Shown here piece after piece: positions 1 to 5,907 of a stretch of DNA of 17,317 nucleotides. The notes beneath the pieces were generated by a model. That model saw only the letters and a program-made list of their open reading frames with translations, had not been told where the DNA came from and made no database searches. The stretch lies in assembly GCA_003156795.1 (NCBI GenBank), contig PMHU01000039.1:6046-23362 (forward strand), given 5' to 3'. Numbering within the stretch: position 1 is the first letter of the stretch; each line of letters opens with the position of its first letter. This stretch comes from Acidimicrobiaceae bacterium. Lineage in GTDB: Bacteria; Actinomycetota; Acidimicrobiia; Acidimicrobiales; Palsa-688. The position numbers and the translations under genes are program-made.

Positions 1-2
1 GA

Positions 3-25
3 GCGCCCAAATGACCGCTGGGCGC
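3..25. terminator. terminator-like hairpin at left edge
   Basis: GCGCCCA (3-9) and TGGGCGC (19-25) form a perfect 7-bp GC-rich stem with a 9-nt loop. No T-run follows, so it would be an atypical terminator. It may end a gene lying left of the window. The stretch from 26 to 170 holds no gene I can support, although one forward frame is open through it. Confidence 0.35.
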
Positions 26-174
26 GTCCCGATGCCAACTGCGGGCAGGAATTTCCCTGTCGCCCTGCCGACGGTCGGGGATACCCCGGGACCGGGAGGA
101 AGCTGAACGTTATGTGGCAGAATCGGTCGTGCGGAGGCGGACGGCGGGCGCCTATCCGTCGACCGGGGCTCGGT

Positions 175-184
175 CTAGGCCTAG
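175..184. promoter_or_regulatory. 10-bp palindrome upstream of ECF promoter
   Basis: CTAGGCCTAG is a perfect palindrome ending 7 bases before the -35 element of the sigma factor promoter. Its place suits an operator or activator site. No regulator in the window can be assigned to it, and a 10-bp palindrome can arise by chance. Confidence 0.2.
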
Positions 185-191
185 CTTTGCT

Positions 192-220
192 TGTCACATC
201 GGCGATGGCAGTGGGGTCAT
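192..220 (+). promoter_or_regulatory. ECF-type promoter of the sigma factor gene
   Basis: TGTCACA (192-198) is followed after 16 bases by GGTCAT (215-220). The -35 element matches the TGTCACA published for ECF41-type sigma factors. The -10 element resembles their CGTC core with G in place of C. The same pair with identical spacing stands before the AhpD-like gene at 2212-2240. Because the motif covers position 191, the upstream TTG of the longer open frame is unlikely to be the translation start. Confidence 0.65.
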
Positions 221-250
221 TGTGATGATCCCCTTTCATCGAGGATGTGC

Positions 251-1138
251 ATGATGGGCGAGAACGACTGGCTGGCGGAGGGCTTCGAGGAGCAGAGGTC
301 CCACCTGCGGGCGGTCGCCTTTCGGATGCTGGGCTCGCTCTCCGAGGCCGACGACGCCGTCCAGGACGCCTGGCTGCGGGTCAGTCGGGCCAACACCAGC
401 GTGGTCGAGAACCTCGGTGGATGGTTGACGACGATCGTCGCCCGCGTTTGTCTCAACATGCTCCGCGCACGGCGTGTCCGGCGCGAGGAATCCCTCGAAG
501 TGCATCTCCCCGATCCGGTCATCAGCCCAATGGGAGAACTTGGACCAGAGGGCGAGGCGCTACTTGCCGACTCGGTCGGCCTGGCTCTCCTCGTCGTACT
601 CGACGCCCTGGCTCCCGCTGAGCGACTGGCCTTCGTGCTCCATGACATGTTCGAACTACCCTTCGAGGAGATCGCCCCCATGGTCGGTCGATCTCCGACT
701 GCGGCCAGGCAGCTGGCGAGCAGGGCCCGGCGCCGGGTCAGAGGCGCCGACATCCCCGACCCCGACCTCACACGCCAACGAGCGGTGGTCGATGCCTTCT
801 TCTTGGCAGCCCGCGTTGGTGACTTCGACGCACTGGTCGCTCTGCTCCACCCCGAGGTCGTCCTCCGAGTCGACTTCGGCCCGAGCCGCCCGGCTGCGTC
901 CATGATGGTCCGAGGCGCCGCGGCTGTCGCTCGACAAGCACGCCTCGGTGCCAATCCGGCGGCCCTGCTCCATCCCGCGTTGATCAACGGGGCCGCGGGA
1001 GTAGTCATCACCCTTGGGGGGCAGCCACACGGCGTGATGGCCTTCACCGTCGTCAACGACAAGGTAGTCGAACTTGACATAATCGCCGATCCCGAACGCA
1101 TCCGCAGGGTCGCAAAAGCTGTCCTCAGTGGCACTTAA
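251..1138 (+). CDS. ECF RNA polymerase sigma factor with C-terminal SnoaL-like domain (SigJ/ECF41-like)
   Basis: This is an extracytoplasmic-function sigma factor that directs RNA polymerase to a small set of promoters. Region 2 spans about residues 10-80, with the DAVQDAWLRV core at 35-44. Region 4 spans about 108-165, including the helix ending SPTAARQLASRARRRV. A SnoaL/NTF2-like domain follows at about 175-285. In the ECF41 group this extension tunes activity and replaces an anti-sigma factor. The protein lacks the WLPEP and DGGGK motifs typical of classical ECF41 members, and only ADPERIRRV near the end resembles their NPDKL motif, so it belongs to a divergent subgroup. ATG at 251 (295 aa) is chosen because GAGG at 241-244 lies 6 nt upstream; ATG at 254 is equally possible. 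The upstream TTG at 191 falls inside the promoter. It is probably autoregulated. Confidence 0.9.
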   Translation: MMGENDWLAEGFEEQRSHLRAVAFRMLGSLSEADDAVQDAWLRVSRANTSVVENLGGWLTTIVARVCLNMLRARRVRREESLEVHLPDPVISPMGELGPEGEALLADSVGLALLVVLDALAPAERLAFVLHDMFELPFEEIAPMVGRSPTAARQLASRARRRVRGADIPDPDLTRQRAVVDAFFLAARVGDFDALVALLHPEVVLRVDFGPSRPAASMMVRGAAAVARQARLGANPAALLHPALINGAAGVVITLGGQPHGVMAFTVVNDKVVELDIIADPERIRRVAKAVLSGT

Positions 1139-1212
1139 TTGACTTGCGCTCCGGCATCCTCGTGCTCGGAATGTTCGGACGTACTCCTCGTTCCGCTCGT
1201 GGTGCTCCCACG

Positions 1213-1968
1213 TCACCCGAACGGGGGCAGATCCGGAAGCGGCCCCCCGCTCGTGCAACGCATGCCTTCAGAGGATCTTCCCGTCAGCCACGCCAAAGCT
1301 GCGGCGAGGGAGCCGCGCACGACGGGGAGATCCCCACTCTTGACCCAACCGACGCCTCCGGGACTGTCGTCAAGCTCAAGAGCAAAGTGAGCGCCCTTGC
1401 GGTCGTAGCGTTCGACGAAGTCGACGAGCAGCCGACCCGCCAGAAGCACGGGCACGTCGGCGAACGAGTAAACGAGATCGAGGTCGACGTGGTGGATTTC
1501 AACCTCGGTGAGTCGAAGCTCGACGATTCGTTCGACGCTAACGAGGGGTGGATTTGGCCCACCGGAGGTGAAGGCCACCTCGTTTGGCCAACAGCTCTCA
1601 GGGAATGAGTGAACCTCGACAAGGAATCGTCGCGAGGCCTCCACGGCATCGGCCAGGACGACCTCAGCGGGGCGCGTTACCCCGGCGCTGATGTCGGCCT
1701 CTCGTGCGCCAGGGGAGGGATACATTCGTAGTGGCTCGCCCGTTCGGGCGCTGAGCAGCAGGTTCCGCAGTCCGTCCGCGTTCCTGGAGAGGTGAACCAG
1801 CACGTGAGCTCGACTCCAACCGGGAAGGTGAGACGGCTGAGCAAGGTCCTCAGGTCGCATCTGCTCGACCGACGCCGTAAGCCGCTCCGTGGACTCGGAC
1901 AACCAGGTCAGCGCTCCAAACACAGGGCAAAGGCTAGTTAACGCCGCCATGGCGGACGAGCTGGGCAT
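1213..1968 (-). CDS. maleylpyruvate isomerase family protein (mycothiol-dependent, DinB-like)
   Basis: This is a DinB-like four-helix enzyme of the mycothiol-dependent maleylpyruvate isomerase family, about 251 aa and cytoplasmic. The N-terminal helix bundle carries LPGWSRAHVLVHLSRNADGL, whose second His corresponds to the first metal ligand. TEVEIHHVDLDL later gives the Glu-x3-His pair expected for the other two ligands, so the metal site looks intact. Family members act on maleylpyruvate in gentisate degradation or, more often, are uncharacterised mycothiol S-transferases. It converges with the sigma gene (74-bp gap) and lies between that gene and the AhpD-like gene. The start is uncertain: ATG at 1968, ATG at 1950 and GTG at 1923 all lack a clear Shine-Dalgarno. 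GTG 1923 would fit the usual family N-terminus best. Confidence 0.85.
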   Translation of the reverse strand: MPSSSAMAALTSLCPVFGALTWLSESTERLTASVEQMRPEDLAQPSHLPGWSRAHVLVHLSRNADGLRNLLLSARTGEPLRMYPSPGAREADISAGVTRPAEVVLADAVEASRRFLVEVHSFPESCWPNEVAFTSGGPNPPLVSVERIVELRLTEVEIHHVDLDLVYSFADVPVLLAGRLLVDFVERYDRKGAHFALELDDSPGGVGWVKSGDLPVVRGSLAAALAWLTGRSSEGMRCTSGGPLPDLPPFG

Positions 1969-2211
1969 CGTGGCCGGCGTGCGCAAACTTGGACCCGGAC
2001 ACGCGAAGTCGGATCCCACCGAGTAGGTCTGTTCTGATCGGGCCGCTCCGGGGCCGGGTGAACCTGAGCAAGCAGGACACAGGCTCAAGCGGTCCCTTAG
2101 GCCAGCCGATAGGGCAGGCTGGAAGCGACAAGCGGTCGACCCCAGACCGAACTGGAGCGCTGCCAGGAGCGCGGGCGGTTTGACTGATCCGCCGGGCCAT
2201 TTTGAACGACC

Positions 2212-2240
2212 GGTCACATGTTGGCATCCCAGGGGGTCAT
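2212..2240 (+). promoter_or_regulatory. ECF-type promoter of the AhpD-like gene
   Basis: GGTCACA (2212-2218) is followed after 16 bases by GGTCAT (2235-2240). It shares GTCACAT-N13-GGGGTCAT with the promoter before the sigma factor gene, while the 13-nt spacer shows little overall conservation. Known ECF41-type sigma factors control neighbouring carboxymuconolactone decarboxylase, oxidoreductase or epimerase genes, which fits the gene downstream. A leader of about 25-30 nt is expected. Confidence 0.65.
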
Positions 2241-2273
2241 AGAGGAGGAACCCAAAACCTCAAGGAGATCACG

Positions 2274-2744
2274 ATGGACGCTCGCCTCGATATCTACAGC
2301 AATGCGGTTGCCGGAGAGTTCACCAAGCACATCAACGCAGCAGGCACGGTCCTAACCGGCTCAACCTTGCCAGCCGCGACCCAAGAGCTGGTCAAGATCC
2401 GTGCCAGCCAGATCAACGGCTGCGCCAGCTGTCTAGACATGCACACCAAGGACGCTGAGCACCGCGGTGAGAGCTCGGTGCGAATCAACCTGATCGCGAC
2501 ATGGCGAGAGGCGACTGTTTTCACCGAGGCCGAGAGGGCTGCGCTCGAACTCACCGAGCAGGGAACCCGAGTCGCCGACGGCGGCGGTGTCTACGACGAG
2601 GCTTGGGCGAACGCGGCCAAGCACTATGACGACGACCAGCTCGGTGCTCTGGCGTGCCTCATCGCCCTCATCAACGTCTACAACCGCCTCAACGTCATTA
2701 CCCGTCAGCCCGGAGGTGACTACACGCCGGGTCAGTGGGGATGA
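2274..2744 (+). CDS. carboxymuconolactone decarboxylase / AhpD-like alkylhydroperoxidase family protein
   Basis: This 156-aa all-helical protein belongs to the CMD/AhpD family. The motif INGCASCLDMHTKDA (about residues 48-62) supplies the C-x-x-C-x3-H redox centre (Cys50, Cys53, His57) of AhpD-like peroxidases, so a thiol-peroxidase or disulfide-reductase role is more likely than decarboxylation. The rest, with VFTEAERAALELTE and AWANAAKHYDDDQLGALACL, is typical of the single-domain family. ATG at 2274 is chosen for AAGGAG at 2262-2267. An upstream in-frame TTG at 2202 would place the promoter inside the gene. This is the expected target of the ECF sigma factor, which points to a response to oxidative or electrophile stress. 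The substrate is unknown. Confidence 0.92.
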   Translation: MDARLDIYSNAVAGEFTKHINAAGTVLTGSTLPAATQELVKIRASQINGCASCLDMHTKDAEHRGESSVRINLIATWREATVFTEAERAALELTEQGTRVADGGGVYDEAWANAAKHYDDDQLGALACLIALINVYNRLNVITRQPGGDYTPGQWG

Positions 2745-2778
2745 GGACGTGACGCGGAATGTCGACGCGATTGAACGA

Positions 2779-2797
2779 CGGGGCGCCGAACGCCCCG
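2779..2797 (+). terminator. hairpin terminator after AhpD-like gene
   Basis: CGGGGCG (2779-2785) and CGCCCCG (2791-2797) form a perfect 7-bp stem with a 5-nt loop, 34 nt after the stop codon. ATATTTGG follows, giving only a weak T-tract. Confidence 0.5.
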
Positions 2798-2905
2798 ATA
2801 TTTGGCCAGCGATCAAGACCAAGGCCTTTGAAGAACTGGTCCGTTAGCGTGGCGGCCGACCCCGGGCGGAACGAATGCGTCCGCTCGCTTTTGCGACGTT
2901 GTCGC

Positions 2906-3350
2906 GTGACGGAGGGACGTAGCACGTCCCAACGCGTTGATCACGCGAGGTCATTGCTTCAGCACGAAGCCGACGCCTGGATTGCGACTGCCAGCGTAAA
3001 GGGCGAAACCTCATTTGGTACCGCTGTCCCTCTCCTGGGGAAGGATCGTCCATAGTCTTGGCTACGCCCGGTCTGCTACCGCCAAGATCATTGCTGCGAC
3101 GGGTCGGGACCGTTTGGCAGTCGGCTCGACCCGAGACGTCCTCTTCATCCACGCGTCCGAGATTGCCGTGCCGTGCGATGAGGCCGACGAGTCGACGTGC
3201 ACGACGTTCGTGAGTAGGACCGGATGGAACCCGATCAAGGAGGACCGCCGGTGGATATTTATTGTTGCGACGCCCATAGAGATCCTGGTGTGGCAGAACG
3301 TGGCGGAGATAACGGGACGCACTGCTATGCGTGCGGGCGAGTTGCTCTAG
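2906..3350 (+). pseudogene. frameshifted pyridoxamine 5'-phosphate oxidase family protein
   Basis: The gene lies in two frames that join into one PNPOx-like split-barrel flavin- or F420-binding protein of about 147 aa. The first part starts at GTG 2906 and reads RVDHARSLLQHEADAWIATA, then a GET near 3008. The second part begins at 3015 with LVPLSLSWGRIVHSLGYARS and continues with AATGRDRLAVGSTRDVLFIH, FVSRTGWNP and WQNVAEITGRTAMRAGELL, ending at TAG 3350. Family members usually read HLVPLSF at the join. Removing one T at about 3010 gives GETHLVPLSLSW without a break, so a single-base insertion explains the frame change. Either the gene is recently dead or this is a sequencing error. It would bind flavin or F420 and act as a small oxidoreductase. 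No clear Shine-Dalgarno precedes it. Confidence 0.75.
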
Positions 3351-3578
3351 ACATGTGCTCATATGAGGCGCGGTCGAAGCATCGCAGCTCCCTCATCGGT
3401 CGTTGGTATCGATGCCGAAATGAACCTGCGACGAACCCAATATCCCAACGGATCGGCGCCTTCGCTCCACTGCCCATTGTGGTGCACTCGCTACCGGGCC
3501 GGCGATGACATTGAGGCTGATCCAGGAGTTGCTGACAGCAACGCAAACGACCAGCGCAGACGGGGCAGCCTCGTCGAG
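3351..3578. other. gap before the MFS gene, no feature seen
   Basis: The frame of the MFS gene is open back to 3363, but the extra 72 residues look neither membrane-like nor family-like. I see no RNA gene, repeat or clear promoter here. Confidence 0.4.
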
Positions 3579-4928
3579 ATGAGCAGGGCCCATGCCGCTA
3601 CGACCACCACCCAGGGCGTCCTTGCTCATCCCGAGGTTCGCAAGCTGTGGGCTGCCACGCTCTTGGGATCCCTGGCCGTGTGGATCGCCCAAGTGGCCCT
3701 CATCGTCGCGGTGCTCGAACATCACTCAGGCAGCACCCTGGCGTGGGTACTCCTCGCCAGCACCGCACCAGCCCTGCTCGTCGGATTCGCCGGCGGGGCG
3801 GTGGCCGACCGCCACGACCCCAGACGGGTAGCACGCCTCGCCGGCCTAGCCCGGGTAGGCCTGCTGGTAGCCGTGGGCTTGGGCCTCGTGCCCTCTCTCG
3901 CCATCGGGACCATCGCCTACGCCGCGTTCCTCTGCCTCGGCCGTCTCTCCGGCCCCGCCACCATCCGGCTGCTCTACGCCGCCCTGCCCACCGAACAACG
4001 AGCCGCGGGCAACGCGGCTCTTGGGACCGTGAGCGGGATCACGACGGTGCTGGGAGCAGCCATCGGCGGCCTCAGCGTCGGCGCAATGGGAGTCGTCCCC
4101 GCGTTTATCGTCGCGGCAGCCATCCAGGCCGCGGCCGCCGGCGTGCTGTGGACGCTGAATCCCGTCCCCAAGGCATCGAGGCCTGTCGAGGATCGCCCCG
4201 GCTTTGGACAATCCATCGTCGAGGGCTTCGTCGCGATGCGCCGCTTCCCTCTCGCCGCCAGCGTCATTGTTGTGGGAATCGCCTGGGGTCTCATCGGCGG
4301 TGGCTACGACGTCCTCATCGGCATCTACGGCACTCATCTGCTGCGAGGTGGAGGCGGACTGGCCGTCGGACTTCTCTACGTCGCCGACGGCGTCGGCGTC
4401 ATATTGGGTTCCTACCTCGCAGCACGCCTACCCGCTCGACATCAACGAGGCTGGTACGCCCTGGCTTACGGCCTCCAAGGTGCCCTGTGGACCGTATTCG
4501 CCCTCAGCCATAACCTCGTGCAAGCCATCCCAGCCTTATTGCTTATGCGAGTCGCGAGCGGGGTGATCATCGCGCTCGACACCACCCTCCTCCTAGCCAC
4601 CGTGCCCGACCGCCTCCACGGCAGGATCTACGCGCTGCACACAACCACCTACGGAGCCGTCATGCGCGCCTCCCTGGCCATCACCGGAGTGCTCCTGCTC
4701 TCCGTCTCCCCCCGGATCGTCACCTTTGGCGCAGGAGGGGCGTCGATAGTTGTAGGCGCCATCTGGTGGCTAGCCATAGGCCGAACCGCGCCCTTTCGAA
4801 CCGGTCAGGAACCACCGAAACGCCGGACTAGCGGGGATGGCGGTGAAGGCTGTCCCATTTTGACGGTGCCAAATCCAAGTGGGACATGCGCCCCGAAGTG
4901 CCGTACCGGGCGTGGCAACTCCCGCTAG
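3579..4928 (+). CDS. MFS transporter (drug/siderophore exporter-like)
   Basis: This is a major facilitator superfamily protein, 449 aa from ATG 3579, in the cytoplasmic membrane. About 11-12 hydrophobic segments run from residue 24 to about 402. The motif A loop between segments 2 and 3 reads GGAVADRHDPRR (72-83), and a second copy in the C-terminal half reads PDRLHGRIYA (343-352). Overall it resembles the MFS_3 group of efflux proteins; the substrate cannot be read from the sequence. The last 43 residues or so (407-449) are polar, with Cys, Pro and Arg but no helix. They coincide with an insertion-sequence-like inverted repeat at 4851-4886, so the original end was probably replaced. The start is chosen because the hydrophobic core begins about 24 residues later; its Shine-Dalgarno is weak. 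Confidence 0.85.
   Translation: MSRAHAATTTTQGVLAHPEVRKLWAATLLGSLAVWIAQVALIVAVLEHHSGSTLAWVLLASTAPALLVGFAGGAVADRHDPRRVARLAGLARVGLLVAVGLGLVPSLAIGTIAYAAFLCLGRLSGPATIRLLYAALPTEQRAAGNAALGTVSGITTVLGAAIGGLSVGAMGVVPAFIVAAAIQAAAAGVLWTLNPVPKASRPVEDRPGFGQSIVEGFVAMRRFPLAASVIVVGIAWGLIGGGYDVLIGIYGTHLLRGGGGLAVGLLYVADGVGVILGSYLAARLPARHQRGWYALAYGLQGALWTVFALSHNLVQAIPALLLMRVASGVIIALDTTLLLATVPDRLHGRIYALHTTTYGAVMRASLAITGVLLLSVSPRIVTFGAGGASIVVGAIWWLAIGRTAPFRTGQEPPKRRTSGDGGEGCPILTVPNPSGTCAPKCRTGRGNSR
4851..4886. repeat. imperfect inverted repeat, insertion-sequence-end-like
   Basis: TGTCCCATTTTG starting at 4851 is mirrored by CCAAGTGGGACA ending at 4886. The outer 7 bp (TGTCCCA / TGGGACA) match perfectly. It lies inside the 3' end of the MFS gene, where the protein loses resemblance to its family. 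This suggests a leftover transposon end, but no transposase for it is present. Confidence 0.35.
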
Positions 4929-5287
4929 CACCGAAGGCTGCTGCGGCTTCGTCCCCCGCTCATAATCGCCCGCAGAAGTTGCCAGACGGAGACTCGTCAC
5001 GCCGCCACCAGGCGCCCCATACTCGACAGGATCGATCTGGCGTCGAGGGCCAGAGCCGTCTGATTGAGTATCCACCATGACCGTGTGGGTTGGTTCGTAC
5101 GGTCGGGGGATCCTGTCAGGTTGGCTCACGATCCATCTGCCGGCCGGTTTGGGTTTGGCTTCCGAACGAGGCGCCAGCCTGTCGGGTCTCGCCCGTGGTG
5201 TGGCTCCAAAGAGGCGCGAGCCGGTTCGTTCTGAAATCAGACAGGCCCGCCGCGGTGGTTCCTGTTGGCAGCGACGAAGGAGACGGC
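4929..5287 (+). other. non-coding stretch, probably includes the left end of an IS110-family element
   Basis: No gene is supported here. From about 5100 to 5287 the sequence looks like the untranslated leader found before actinobacterial IS110 transposase genes, ending in GACGAAGGAGACGGC with a GAAGGAG ribosome site at 5276-5282. A hairpin GGCTC (5202-5206) / GAGCC (5218-5222) lies in it. In IS110-group elements this left end encodes the bridge RNA that guides recombination, so a bridge RNA relic is possible. The exact left boundary cannot be seen. Confidence 0.35.
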
Positions 5288-5639
5288 ATGGTGAGAGTGA
5301 TGATCGGGATCGACCCGCACAAGGGCCCGCATACGGCTGCTGCGATCGATCCGGCTGAGATCGATTTGGTTCAGTTGCGGGTTCGTGCCGCCGCGGCTCA
5401 GGTGGAGAAATTGTTGTCGTGGGCTGAGCAGCGGTCGGAATGGACCTGGGCGGGAAAACGTCGGCGGGCTGGGTTACCCGTTGTCCCAGCAGCTGTTGGC
5501 GGCGGGCGAGGAGGTGTTGGACGTGCCGCCCAAGCTGGCCGCCCGGGTGCGTCTGGTCCGCAGAACAGCAAGGCTCGGCCCCGCCATGATCGTGCACTCC
5601 CTCACCAACGCCCTCGCCATCCTCTTCGTCCTGGCCTGA
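5288..5639 (+). pseudogene. IS110-family transposase remnant, frameshifted, fused to a CPBP-like C-terminus
   Basis: ATG 5288 opens an IS110 (DEDD) transposase N-terminus: VRVMIGIDPHKG then HTAAAID, with the first catalytic Asp in GIDPHK, and RVRAAAAQVEKLLSWAEQ. Near 5453 about two bases are missing (TGGACCTGGGCGG|GAAAAC), and the protein continues in another frame as GLGYPLSQQLLAAGEEVLDV and PPKLAARVRL. At about 5565 the similarity to IS110 ends. The frame continues as RTARLGPAMIVHSLTNALAI LFVLA and stops at 5639. This last part resembles the terminal helix of CPBP-type membrane proteins, with HSLTN fitting their H-x3-N motif. About three quarters of the transposase is missing, so the element cannot move by itself. 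Confidence 0.8.
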
Positions 5640-5907
5640 CCTCCTCGAAGTTCACCACCCGCCGGTCCATTCGGCAAACGCGACGAACCAGCACCTTGAC
5701 GTGGCCACCCCGCTCGACCCGACCCGTCGATGTGAGTGGCAGCACCGAGTGGCTCCGGCTGATGTGGAGGCGTTACAGATGAATTGTTCGGAGCCGCAAG
5801 TTTTCGAGCGCGGCAGCGCTCCGAACCGAGGCGCCTGTTCGTGAGGCGCTCAAGCCTTGTCGCCGATCGTGTCAACTCGGAAGCGGTGAGCTTGGCTGGA
5901 CGAGATG
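5640..5907. other. intergenic stretch with nested hairpins
   Basis: No gene is seen. GTTCGGAGC (5786-5794) and GCTCCGAAC (5818-5826) are a perfect 9-bp inverted repeat with a 23-nt loop. Inside it GAGCGC (5806-5811) and GCGCTC (5816-5821) make an alternative 6-bp hairpin. The structure lies downstream of the propeller gene (minus strand) and could end its transcript. Confidence 0.35.

Noticed and set aside
217..1134. Long minus-strand open frame opposite the sigma factor
   Set aside because: It is the shadow of the sigma gene: Ser/Arg/Ala-rich, no domain, no ribosome site. High GC content leaves antisense frames open.
2844..3362. 172-aa minus-strand frame
   Set aside because: It overlaps the PNPOx-like pseudogene, which has clear family motifs on the plus strand. 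The minus translation is Arg-rich and unrecognisable.
3647..4513. 288-aa frame within the MFS gene
   Set aside because: It is extremely rich in Arg, Pro and His and is a frame shadow of the transporter.
4770..5597. 275-aa minus-strand frame
   Set aside because: It crosses the MFS tail, the non-coding stretch and the IS110 remnant. Its composition is biased and no motif is found.
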